Of a stretch of 64,000 bases of DNA, positions 35,625 through 45,859 are shown piece by piece; position 1 is the first letter of the stretch; each line of letters begins with the position of its first letter. A program made the position numbers and the translations under genes. The notes beneath the pieces were generated by a model. That model was not told the origin of the DNA. It did not search any database and saw only the letters and a program-made list of their open reading frames with translations. The DNA is from Symbiodinium natans (Eukaryota; Sar; Dinophyceae; Suessiales; Symbiodiniaceae): NCBI GenBank assembly GCA_905221605.1, contig CAJNDS010002371.1, forward strand, positions 36,915 to 100,914. The letters run 5' to 3'.

Positions 35625-35870
35625 GTGAGCAGACATCCCGGGAGCATGTTGTGCTCGATGGGCCTCGCAACTCCGCTTACTTCACCGGCACCGGTGGCGT
35701 TCGCTCCTCAAGGCTGGGCGCCGTTGGCGTTGCATGCACCGCTCTGGCGGCCAGTGTGTCTGGCACTTCCTCCCATCCAGGTCGCCGAGCCACGGCCGCC
35801 TCACATCTTGCTTTCACACGACGCTGCACACGTGACCCTAAAGCCGCCGGATTAACGGGATGTGATCAAA
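35625..35870 (+). CDS. Candidate plus-strand block, weak
   Basis: A GC-rich plus-strand region with overlapping open frames. One contains SSRLGAVGVACTALAASVSG, which resembles the hydrophobic part of an organelle-targeting leader. There is no downstream exon or motif to confirm it. The rest of 35.2-36.0 kb shows nothing. Confidence 0.25.
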
Positions 35871-36002
35871 TGTACCGTAATATACCGATATCGCCGATGG
35901 AACACTAGCAAGGAGGGCCCGGGGTTAAGAACAGCTCGCGGCTGTCGCGCTTGAATCTCTTGGATTGATCCGATAGGTGAACTGACAGGAGGCTTAAAGC
36001 AG

Positions 36003-37184
36003 CTACGTGTTTAATATATTACACCTTTTTAGCTGGATCCTCACAACACAAATAGTGACCCCAGCTATAGCATACTTCCACGCCAGAACATTGGGACGGA
36101 AGAGGCGAATCAAGAATGGCCTGACCGGTCCAGCAACAGAGACCAGCACAGGCTTACACAGATGTGCAAAACATTCACAGACCGTCGTAGATCGCAGACC
36201 ATCGACAACACAAAGCTGGACACACGAAAAGATGATGGCCACAAAGAGCCAGAACTCAGTGTCACTGCTGGCCTTCTCCAAAGAGGCCTTGGCCCCGTCA
36301 CTTCCATACAGAAATGCAATGAATTCGTTCAAGTCGATGGAACCACTCCTCACCCGGGCTTGGATTTCGAAAAAAAATCTGAAAAGTCTATCATGGCTTG
36401 ACTATCATGGCCAGGGCATATACAGGACCAGGGTACCAGTTTAGCACGCAAGATCTAACCTCTGATCGACTACAGAATCACATACGTAGGACAACCCGAC
36501 AACCCGACAACACCATCTCAACGGACCCCACCCACATTGGAGGCACCGTTCAGGCCAACCCAAGTGATCACACAGGGATGGCATGCAGACGGGCTTCCTG
36601 TCGGTGTCCAACTCGCTGAATATGTTCTGTAAGCACTCCTCGGTAATGTGCGGTATTGCCTTTTGCAAAACGCTTGTGATCTCCGCTCGGGTCAGCTTGC
36701 CGCTGTCATCCGTGTCCCAAATCCGGAAGGTTGCGGAAACTGCACTTGCTGGCGAGGACACGTTTTTCGTGAGCCTTGCCGCCAGCTGCTTTTGTTTGTC
36801 AGACAGCAACCAGGTATTAAACTCTGCGAAGCTGACCTTTCCGTCCATGTCCGCGTCCATAGACTTGTGCATCTCTTCTACCTCTTTGAGAGACATTTCT
36901 GGAGTTATTCGTCGCAGCATCAACCCGAGTTCGGACTTGCTGATAGTGCCACTTCCATCCTTGTCAGCAGCCTTGAAGTTGTGCTGGATTATCAAGGTAC
37001 GCACCGTGTCAGCACTTTTGGCAGCCATAGGCGGTGGGAACCATTGAGACTCGCCCGTCTCCGAGTTCCAATAATAAGTACGACCAGCCTGATCTTGCTT
37101 CTCGGCCCACCCAGCTGGCAGCTTTAAAACCAGCTTTGACGGTCCCTTTGCCGTTTGCTTGGCTCCCTTGGCCAGACTGGACAT
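36003..37184 (-). CDS. WW-domain EF-hand protein
   Basis: Exon 1 spans 36598-37184, from ATG. It encodes a WW domain at residues 24-53 (LPAGWAEKQD...TYYWNSETGESQWFPP) and three canonical EF loops: DKDGSGTISKSE, DADMDGKVSFAE and DTDDSGKLTRAE. It ends inside a fourth loop, DTDR. Exon 2 starts at 36348 with SGSIDLNEFIAFL, completing the loop DTDRSGSIDLNE. The intron starts GA and ends AG. Exon 2 stays open to a stop at 36003, but its real 3' edge is unclear; the tail after about ASLEKAS may be intron. WW domains bind proline-rich partners, so this is a likely calcium-switched adaptor. The pairing of WW with calmodulin-like hands is characteristic of dinoflagellate gene sets as I know them. Confidence 0.85.
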
Positions 37185-37648
37185 TCCTCTGCTTCTATGA
37201 GGTGAACAACCCGATGCTGACCTTGTGGTCTCTTAGCGTTTACGTTTGAGCCACGAGATGCGCAGGCCGCACCGCTCAACGTGATAATGCTTTAACTAGT
37301 ATAGGCAGTGCTCCACATGACCATGCCTCTAGTCTTGTTCAATGTGTTCAGCTGTGCTGCAGCTGCAGATACTAGCGGTGCAGTAGGGACAAGTCGGCCT
37401 GTTGTACTTTGACGCAGCAATCCACCTCAGCGATGAGATCTCTGGGACGTCATGATTCACAACATGCTTCGATCAAAAACGTCTGCCGACAGGCAGATTG
37501 TCTGTTCGGGATCGCACAAGGCACAGTTAAAACCCTGAGGAAAACGATGTCTTGGCGCTGACCAGCTGATGAGCTGCACCCAAAACACACACGTGTGCAG
37601 TGCATGCACGTTCGAACTGCACAGCTGTGATACCGAACGACCCCACAC

Positions 37649-37967
37649 CTAAGTAACTGTCATTTTCCGGGATTCCGACGCCCAGGCCCATCTTCTGCCA
37701 AGGAGTCCTCGTCCTCCTCCTTTCAAGGGACATTTCTTTTTGTTGTCTAAGACACTGGATTCTCCGAGAGGAAACATTCCAGCCTCCTCCTCTTCAAGGT
37801 CGTCCAGGCGGTTCATCAGATCTGAAGCATCCTCCGAATGGCAGCGGGGCAGATGGAGGTGCACATTGGGACTTAACCAGCAAAGTCCGGCAAATCTGAT
37901 GCCGATGCTCACGAGGTTCCCAGCCTCTGGCTCCAGCTCCTGCTGTTCGTCGCAGGCATCGCCTGGA
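37649..37967 (-). CDS. Unknown acidic protein, terminal exon
   Basis: After a TTCCAG acceptor at about 37968 an open frame of about 106 codons runs to TAG. It contains DACDEQQELEPEAGN, DASDLMNRLDDLEEEE and VLDNKKKCPLKGGGRGLL. The length and acidic composition make it a likely 3' exon of a gene lying between the CDPK and the WW/EF-hand gene. No family recognised; upstream exons not placed. Confidence 0.5.
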
Positions 37968-38634
37968 ATGCAAGAGCGAGGTGCAGACCGGAACGAGTAC
38001 CGCGTCCAGAGCCTCTTGAATAAAGCAACTAAAGCAAGAACACAGAAACATACTATTGAAACACCTTGTCATATGTGGATTCTCCCTCTGTGTCCTTCCT
38101 AGTTTGCCTATCTGCCTGTGATGGGCATGTGTCAACTGATTGCAATGTAGTAGAACAAGACTATGAAGAAAAAAAACAGGAGCCAAAGGTAGATTGTAGC
38201 ACTTTCGAACCCGCCTTGTTCGGCCTCGAGCTCTCTCGTGCGGTTTCGGACCTGAGAGGCCATTCCGAGACATTCCGGGTCGCTAGGCACAAAGCAGCAA
38301 AAAGAAGAATGTCTCAGAATCTATCTGAGAATATGAATACATTGAATACATTGAATACCCTGCACCCATGAGAGGATGGCCAGCCCACGGGCCACAGCAG
38401 ACGAAGGCCGTTCACTACCTTGCAAGTCTGGTTGGCCCTACGCAGGACAACCGGCACTGCACCTTCTGCTACATCGCTTTGACAACCAAAGACCGAGGGC
38501 AGGGCTACGGTAACTTCGGGTCAGGTACGCCCTGACAGAGCGAACGTGCGACTGCCCATGACGGAGCCATGGGAGTTCCATGCACTCCATAGGTGGTAAA
38601 TTGGCAGCGTGCAGAAGTAGCTCACTCCAGTGAC

Positions 38635-41600
38635 TCACTGAGCAGCTAGCCGAAATCTCGAAAACGAGATTTCGCCCTCACCACCAGAGACGTCATACAT
38701 GACCTGCAGCGTGTGGGCATGCTGTTGGTTCATGCCTCCGCGCATGACCAGAAGCATGGAGCCTCATCCACCGTCTGTCCATCCGGAAGGACATCTGCTA
38801 CCAAGGCACCCTCGCCTGACATAGCTTTCCAGCAGCAAGCATTAGCAGTCTATGCACTCCATGATCTTCAGTGTCCCCCCACCACACCTGACAGGAGTTG
38901 TCTAAGCTCCGGCATGGAGATGTAGCCATCGCCATCCAAATCGAAAGTGCTGAACCTAACATCTGGGACATGCACAGATGAACACGCCTGACGTTTTTTG
39001 AGCACGATCAAGGTCTTTTTTGCACACCGGCGCATCGCTGTGTTGTCACATGCGCATCTACACCTATCCACGTATACACATATACGCATATACACACCTA
39101 TACACACATACACACCTATACAAATATACATATGCACATATACACATACTAGTCACCGGCCCGTGCTTCGCATGAACGTAGCATCGGCTGAAGGTCTAAA
39201 GCTTGGGGCATGTGGTCACAGCCCAGTTCCGAAAGCTTAGGGCTTAGGAACTCAGGGCTCATGGTGGGGGCCCCAAGACCACGTGCAAGATTGGAAGCCC
39301 TAAGCTGGCCCCCCAGCACATGGATTGAGGTGGGCTGTACATGTACATATCTATAAAATGGATGCATGTATGCAAGTGAGCACACATACATGTACATATC
39401 TACATGCATACATATCTATATATATATATATATATATATATATTGTATTTGTATTTATATTGATATTTATATGACATACACTAAGTGTCAGTCAAGCTGA
39501 CCCAGGACCAGTATTTGCCCCGGCCCAGCCTATCTTTTCAGCACAGGGGATCGTCAGGCAGATGCGCTTAAACTCGATTGGTTAGATGGGTGCAGGCCCT
39601 GCTAAACTCAAGCACAGACAAGGCGCGCGTATCGCATCAACCGCTCCCCACGCTCCTGTCATCTGCAGGATATTCCACGTCATGGGCAAATCTCTACGTG
39701 TAATTAAACCAGTCATGCCTCGTCTAGACACAAGGTCGCTGCCAGGAACTCCGTGTACGAGATCTGGCCATCCTGGCAGAGGCACTGACAATTCAAGTGC
39801 GCGCAGGGCGCCGTGCCAGCGTTTGGTGTCGGAGTGTAGGGGGGTCCTGGTCAAGGTCCATGGCTGCCATGAGACCACTTGGATCCTCCGAGTCTGGAGC
39901 ACTCTGCAAAAAGTGCCGAGGCAGCAAGGCACTGTAACATGCTGTAACTGCATAGCTGCACAGCTGGAAACAAAACCCGAGAACTGTGAACAAGGGAAGC
40001 CAAATGAAGCCAAGGTCCTGTCGCAGCCCCAACCTTGCCAAACCAGCTTTCAGCTCTTCGGTGTCCAGTTGGCCCGACTTGTCTGTGTCAAAGTTTTCGA
40101 AAAGCCGTGTGTCCCGGGCAAGGTCTTTCATGCCCAGCGCAGCTGCCATGCAGAAAGTCACCTTGCCCGTTGCAAAATGCAGCAGCGGGCTTCGGCAGTG
40201 GCTACTCGGCTACTCAAACTCTCGCACTACCTGGTATACACTTAGGACCGGGCAGCTCGGTAGAAGTAGCTTGTTGGGCGGCCGAGGCCCTCTGGCATCT
40301 GCAGGTGCGAGTCCAAGCTGTCAAGAGTGTCAAGGAGCCACTCATGATCAAAACACTGTCTCGCCGAAATTCGAGCTTGTGGATCTTTCGCCATCAAGGC
40401 GCGTACAAGAGATCGCGGAGCTTCGGGAACTTTATCGAAAGCAGGCTCATTGTTCGCGACTTGGCAATACAGCACAAAAATGTTGTTGGTTCCTCGGAAC
40501 GGTCTGGCGCCCACAAGCATCTCATATAGCATCACCCCTAAGGCCCATGTGTCCGACTTCTGAGTCAGCTTACCATCAAACCCTTCAGGTGAGAGGTAGG
40601 CTGGGCTTCCCTTGACAGTTGCAGGCCCACCCAGCGCGGCCTGCTCATCAAAAATCTCTGCTAGGCCAAAGTCCACTAGCAGCACGTGCGGGTGCGAACC
40701 CTCAACGGCGTCTTCCATGCTGAATGGAGTCAAGAGCATCGTGTTTCCGGGCTTCAGATCACAGTGGATGACGCCCCGAGAGTGCATGTAGTCCAACGCG
40801 GACGCCACTTGGACGGCCGTCTCCCGCACCCATTGCTGTGGCAGCAGTGTCTCTGCATCCACCGTCTCTCGGATCACGGAAGCTAAATCACCGCCCTCCG
40901 CGTAGTCCATGACGATGTGCAGGCTCTCCTCACTCTCAAAGGCCTTCAATCCGAGGGCACCAAGAAGAGAGTCAAAGAGCACAAGTCTCCTACATTCACC
41001 TACCCCCTGCCCCACAGCCGCTCTGCGCCTCAAAGACACGCACAATGTGTGGATGATCCAAAGACTTGAGCATATTTACCTGAGCGATTGGTTTCGATTC
41101 CTCGTCCTCTCAGCTGATCACAGCAGCCATGATGCCTCATCTTCAACTTGCTCGCCAGCCACGCTCAGCTGGCTCTTCGGCACCTGTAAATTCAGGAGCA
41201 TCGTAAACATTCAAAGCAAAGGATACACTTCAGGACATGCGATGCTCAGGGCTAAACAGACTTCACCACGCGTGCTACACCTGAGGTGCTGATCTTGGGA
41301 CAACACATGCAGCCGCATGCTCTTTGCAAGGAGCTGGCCCAAGGAGGCGTGAAGAGCCAGGAACACTTCCCCGTAGGAGCCCTCAACGTAGCTTCAGGTA
41401 GAATCATGCAAAGAAGCATCTTCATTTCTGACATCAGAATCCGAATCTTTCATGCCTCGCCAAGCTTGGCCCCCTTCAGGTAGACCTGCGACACAGAAAT
41501 CCCACCCCAGGCCCCCCTCCAGCTCCCGCTTGAATCCGTTTCGTGTTTGAACGCCGAACGCAGAGGGCGTGTAAGGGAGCTTGCGGTCACGTAAATGCCC

Positions 41601-41725
41601 TCTTTCAGTTTAGACCAGGCTTGACCTCACAGAGAACTTGAGAAGCTCTGTTGCTTCATCGAGGCTGATGGTGTGCAGCTGCTGCCGAGCGATGCGACTG
41701 TCTGGCAGGAACTGTGAAGGTCTGA
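38635..41725 (-). CDS. Calcium-dependent protein kinase (CDPK), 14 exons
   Basis: Exons: 41631-41725, 41456-41485 (VYLKGAKLGE), 41339-41381 (GSYGEVFLALHASL), 41261-41280 (VARVVK), 41136-41183, 41029-41079 (LKSLDHPHIVRVFE), 40257-40943, 40018-40161, 39847-39903, 39719-39772, 39643-39662, 38888-38955, 38763-38815, 38635-38703 (TGA). They join in frame for 447 residues from the second exon on. The kinase shows the glycine loop GEGSYGEV, VVK lysine, HCDLKPGN, DFG, SPE in place of APE, and DTWALG. EF loops 1-3 are canonical (DTDKSGQLDTEE, DLDQDGQISYTE, DLDGDGYISMPE). The fourth is degenerate: it lacks the first Asp and the last Glu. Between EF3 and EF4 sits ALVADVLPDGQTVDE, the usual CDPK spacer. 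It acts as a calcium-activated Ser/Thr kinase. Donors are GT 2, GC 7, GA 2, with 2 unplaceable. The 5' end is not found. Confidence 0.93.
39060..39445. repeat. CACATATACAC-type repeats and (TA)n in a CDPK intron
   Basis: Imperfect ATACACATATAC repeats at 39060-39150 and an (AT)n run at about 39415-39443, inside the intron between the exon ending 39643 and the exon starting 38955. Confidence 0.85.
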
Positions 41726-41849
41726 CTTTGACAGCAGAACACCTCCAAGAATTACTCTTCTGTCTGCGACGGGGAAACGAGCGTGCCCAGCTCATGAAAC
41801 AGGTCCCCTCATCGGGACTAGAATTGAAAATTGAGAACTGACAACACAA

Positions 41850-42600
41850 CCATCGGTTGCCTTGCTCCAGTCATCGCCATGCCGGGTATGCACCAAGCAC
41901 TGCCGGGAAACCTGACACCAAAGATTCAGAGCGCGATATACACTGCTCACAAGGGGCGGGCAGCGTGACCACCAAGTACCAAGCATGACGAAAAACCATC
42001 GAAAAACCTCCCCTGTCATATCGTGATGTCACTGGCTCTCACTGGCTCTCACATTTTCTTGGCTCGAGGTTGCTAGCGAGCAACTGCGCACGCGCTGAAA
42101 CCGAATGGCAATGCCATAGACCGGCTTCTATCGACGTCGCTTGATTTACCTCCTTTATCTTCATGTTAGCGCTATAGGCCGGCCTGCAAACCAACGCAAC
42201 CCTGCCACAGGCTTCTTGAAAGCCGTGGAGATGGGCAGCTCTTCTGCTCGCGACTACTTGCAGGTATTGTACTAACTATGCATGTACATCTTCGAGCTCT
42301 AGGACCAAGCCTAGTCCTCGATGGTGTAGGACCCGTGAGACAGTGAAACAAGAGCACTGCATTCCGAGCATTCCGAGCACTGCATTCCATGCTCATTCGA
42401 GGACAGGCATGCAGCCACTCAGGCTTCCTGAGCTGTGCAGACGTGGCGGCTGTGAACTTTGGACTGAACCAGCAATGCGCGCCAGAACTGTGTTTTTTCA
42501 AACTCTCACTGCTGAAAAGCTTCTGAATTGATGTGGATGCTCCTCTTGCTGAGCTTTTCCTGAGTGACTGCATTTCCATCGATATGATCGCTTCTCGATG
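41850..42600. other. CDPK 5' flank and enkurin 3' flank
   Basis: No further exon could be proven. The last coding exon of enkurin and the first of the CDPK probably lie here. Confidence 0.4.
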
Positions 42601-42630
42601 CTGGGGACGGCAGCTCTTGCAGCATACTGC

Positions 42631-44295
42631 CCGCTGAGAGTCAATGTCCTTTTCAAGTTGCGACAGTTCAGCCTCATGCTTCTCCTTCCGCTTCAACTTG
42701 CCCATGGTGTCCTTAAGCTCGAATGATGAAGAAGCTGAATCTACTCAGTTCCTCCAGCAGCTGCGGTGAGAAAACTGGCGCCCACGCCAAGTTTGTCACG
42801 TGTGTGCCGCCCTGATAGGCAGTGTTCACCTGGCGGAGCCAGGCCGTTCGAAGCTACGCTGCCACACTTGCCATGCCTAGCCAGACGGCCTAAACCCTTT
42901 TTGTTGTTGTAAGAGAAGAACAGAGAGAGCAGAGGTACCTGCTCCCACTTGGCTTTGAGCCCCTCCAGAAGGCTCTGCCGCTCCTCCTCTGTCATCGGCC
43001 GGACTCTCTCAGCCTCCCATATGCTCTTCAGATCATCACAGCATTACACATGTCAGCACTCCACTCAATCTACCGAAACTGAGTCTCAGTATGGTGTTCA
43101 GGCATGCAGATGCAACCTCGAACATCTACAGTTTCGATCGTGTTTCGGCCTCCGCCTGCTCTTGCTGCTCTTGGAGCGCCCTGATCGACAAGGTCAAGTT
43201 CTCTTACATTCGACCGTCCGACCTGTTTGTAGCTGCTTGGCAGAGAAGCCCAGATCACAGCCGGCCTGATGTACTGATACTCCGCCTCGATGTCCTTGTA
43301 TAAGGTACACGGGTCACACACACACACAGACACACAGAGCACGGGCCAGAGGCAAACTAAAGACAGAAAGGCCGAGTAAGTCCTGCTTGATGTTCTGCAG
43401 GTACTTGGGCACCTTTCCGTAGTCTTCCTTCTTGAGATAGTCCTGCAAAGGTGGAAGGTTTCGACTCAGCACGGCCTAACTACATCCATAGGCTGGAAGG
43501 CCTTGGTGCCTTCGGATAAGCAAACTTAAATACCAGCAATGCTCAGAATGCTCTCGTTTTCTGAGAAGACGAAAGAGGGCGGTCCTTGGTGCCCTCCGGC
43601 ACCTTCTTCGGAGCGGCCAGGATCACCTCTACGGCATTGGCAACCTGGTGACAGGGTTCAGCATCCAGAGCCACGACACTTCAAGGCCTCTTAGCGGGCT
43701 CTTTCAAGCAAGGGACAATGAAGTTCTTGCTGGTCACCAAATTCATTACTGGATGCTCGGAGGCTTTAGGAACTCCTCCACGTGTTTGTTCCTTCCTGAG
43801 CCCACCGCTGCTGCAGGCACATCGCGTGGAACACGCCAACACTAAACCACAACTCGAAACAGCGAAGATTAGCCAGGAAGCAGCTGCTTCGGAAGCAAGG
43901 CTTCCGGATGCTCTTTCTTCATTTCTTTCAATGAAAGCACCTGGCGCTGCATCGACACCCTGCGGACGTTTCAAAAAAAGAGCTCCGAAACTGCTCTTCA
44001 ACTTGTACCTCGCCCCGCCTTGCCCCCAGTCTTTTCGCTCTTTTTCAAGAAGCTGGACGGGTCATCGCCTAAGCGCTGAGCCACTAGGCACAATGAGGCT
44101 TCATATGGCTCCATACTGCCTCATTGCTCAAAGCAAAGGCACAGTAGTGACCCTTGGGCTTGCCAAAAGACGAATGGGACTTGTCCGCAACTGGCCTAAG
44201 TCCCCCAGCATGTTTCCATGGAAAGCACGTCAAGAAGCACAGCTTGACCAGTAGGCGCAGGTCTTTTTGTCTAGGCCGCCGCCGATGTTGGCTAC
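42631..44295 (-). CDS. Enkurin homologue (ten exons, partial)
   Basis: Axonemal/calmodulin-binding enkurin family. Exons: 44264-44295, 44152-44195 (SHSSFGKPKG), 44024-44068 (DDPSSFLKKSEKTGG), 43717-43775 (VPKASEHPVMNLVTSKNFI), 43585-43644 (VANAVEVILAAPKKVPEGTK), 43383-43442 (DYLKKEDYGKVPKYLQNIKQ), 43266-43294 (DIEAEYQYI), 42939-43005 (VRPMTEEERQSLLEGLKAKW), 42788-42829 (VNTAYQGGTHVTNL), 42631-42717 (KRKEKHEAELSQLEKDIDSQ). Joined, they follow the family order: PVMxLxxxKNFI, NAVExILAxPKK, DYGKVPKYL, EEERxxLLEGLKxxW, LExQLxQLEKDI. Lengths and phases fit at every join. Donors are GT 3, GC 4, GA 3. The N-terminus and the final few codons are missing. In animals enkurin sits at the axoneme, so a flagellar role is a reasonable inference. 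Confidence 0.9.
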
Positions 44296-44730
44296 CTCGT
44301 CATGCGATTGTCGGCAAACTTTGCAGGAAGTAGCGTGTGAAACTGCTTCCCTTCCTAGAAATTTATTCTGACAGCGGCGTGTGCTGAGGAATTGACGTTT
44401 GGACAAGTTGTCCCCTTGGCCGCAAATGTGGATGCCGTCGGAGGAAGGTCTGAAGAGTGCCTTTGTTCAGGTTGAATGTGTTCTTCGTATTGGATCAGAT
44501 GTGACACAATGCATCGTGATGAGGATTGTGGTGGGAGGATACTGCGCTCCTTTGACAAAGTAATACCACATGCAGGCAAGGCTCTTAGACTTGTACATCG
44601 GTGGACGCTCCTGGTCACTTCGCGGAGATTGTCGGAGATTTGAATCGGGAACATGAACAAGTCCAAACCAGCATGCAGACACTGCCTCACCTGGACTCAA
44701 AATGCTCGACTTTGTTTGACGACTCATGAC

Positions 44731-45035
44731 TCTCTCTTTCTCTCGCTAAATATGTTTTCTTTCTTTATCCATCTCTTTCTTTCCTTCTTTCGTTATGTAG
44801 TTGTTTATTTATTTATTTCTTTCTTTCTTAATTTCTTCATTTCATGTGTTGCATGTCTTTCGATATTTCCTTATTTTTTCATGCAAATATCTGCTGCATT
44901 CTTTATTCCTTTATTGTTCTTGATGGTTTTGTTCCTTGTTTATTGACTATGATTTTCACGTTTTGTGTTTGCTTTGGTTTGCCTATTTATTTGTCGTTTC
45001 GTGCTTTTTATGTGTTTTTTCGCTGTATTTCTGCA
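44731..45035. repeat. T-rich, TTTC/TTTA low-complexity tract
   Basis: About 300 bp dominated by TTTCTTTC, TTTATTTA and related words on plus. Open frames here are an artefact of composition. Confidence 0.85.
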
Positions 45036-45332
45036 TTGTGACAAAAACACCAATGGGCAACCGGTCACTACGCCCCGACCAGGGAAGCGGCTCCCCTGGC
45101 CTGTACGACAGCTTTCGGCGGGATGATGTTGTAGATTGACTCCTGGTGCATCCTGAGTACAAAAACAGCAGCTTCTAGGATGCAGAAGTGGCACTTCACC
45201 TGGCCCCTCACGGTGAGAAGTTCTTAGTGCACGCCAGGTTGCATCAGCATTTTGACAGAAGCTGTTGTGGAAAAAAACTGCCCAGTGCTCAAACCGATAC
45301 CATAACAAGAGCTGTGTTCGAGCCAAAAACCA

Positions 45333-45363
45333 CAGCACAGCACAGCACAGCACAGCACAGCAC
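45333..45363. repeat. Tandem pentamer CACAG x6
   Basis: Perfect repeats of ACAGC/CACAG. Confidence 0.95.
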
Positions 45364-45490
45364 TTCCAAGCTTCGGCCTGACAATATTTCAAAGTCTGCT
45401 TCTCCACACAAGCTTCTACAGGGAATTTTGCAGGAAGCCCTCGGGACCCCTTCTCCCGGCCTTGGAGTAGCCACACCGAGTTCTCAAGGC

Positions 45491-45541
45491 CTGTAGCCAG
45501 TTGTCGAAGGCAGCGGCCTCAATTCTTGCATTTTCAATGCA
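45491..45541 (-). CDS. Short exon, unknown
   Basis: After CTCCAG the minus strand reads CIENARIEAAAFDNWLQ and ends at CAG before GC. It could be a 3' exon of the transporter upstream or a separate gene. No family recognised. Confidence 0.45.
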
Positions 45542-45859
45542 CTGGAGGAGCAAAATGGAATCTGCAGAGACCTTTTTCGCTTGGATCCGGAGGCACATGC
45601 GGCACCACTGAGGCACCTGAAGCCTGTTTCATTATCCTGCGAAACGGATTATGCAACGAGAGACATGGCCTCCCGCGCTCAGGAACGATTATGCTGCTTC
45701 GGGTACTTCGTCCTTCGATCTCTGCATCTCGCCTTACGGCCACAAACGTATACAATATACAATAGAATCCAAAAGGCAGGCTGATGTCTAATGGCCCAGC
45801 CAGTGAGCAGCGTTCTGAACAGGTGTTGAGTCTTGCTAGGCGCTTGTCGAGTCACTGTC

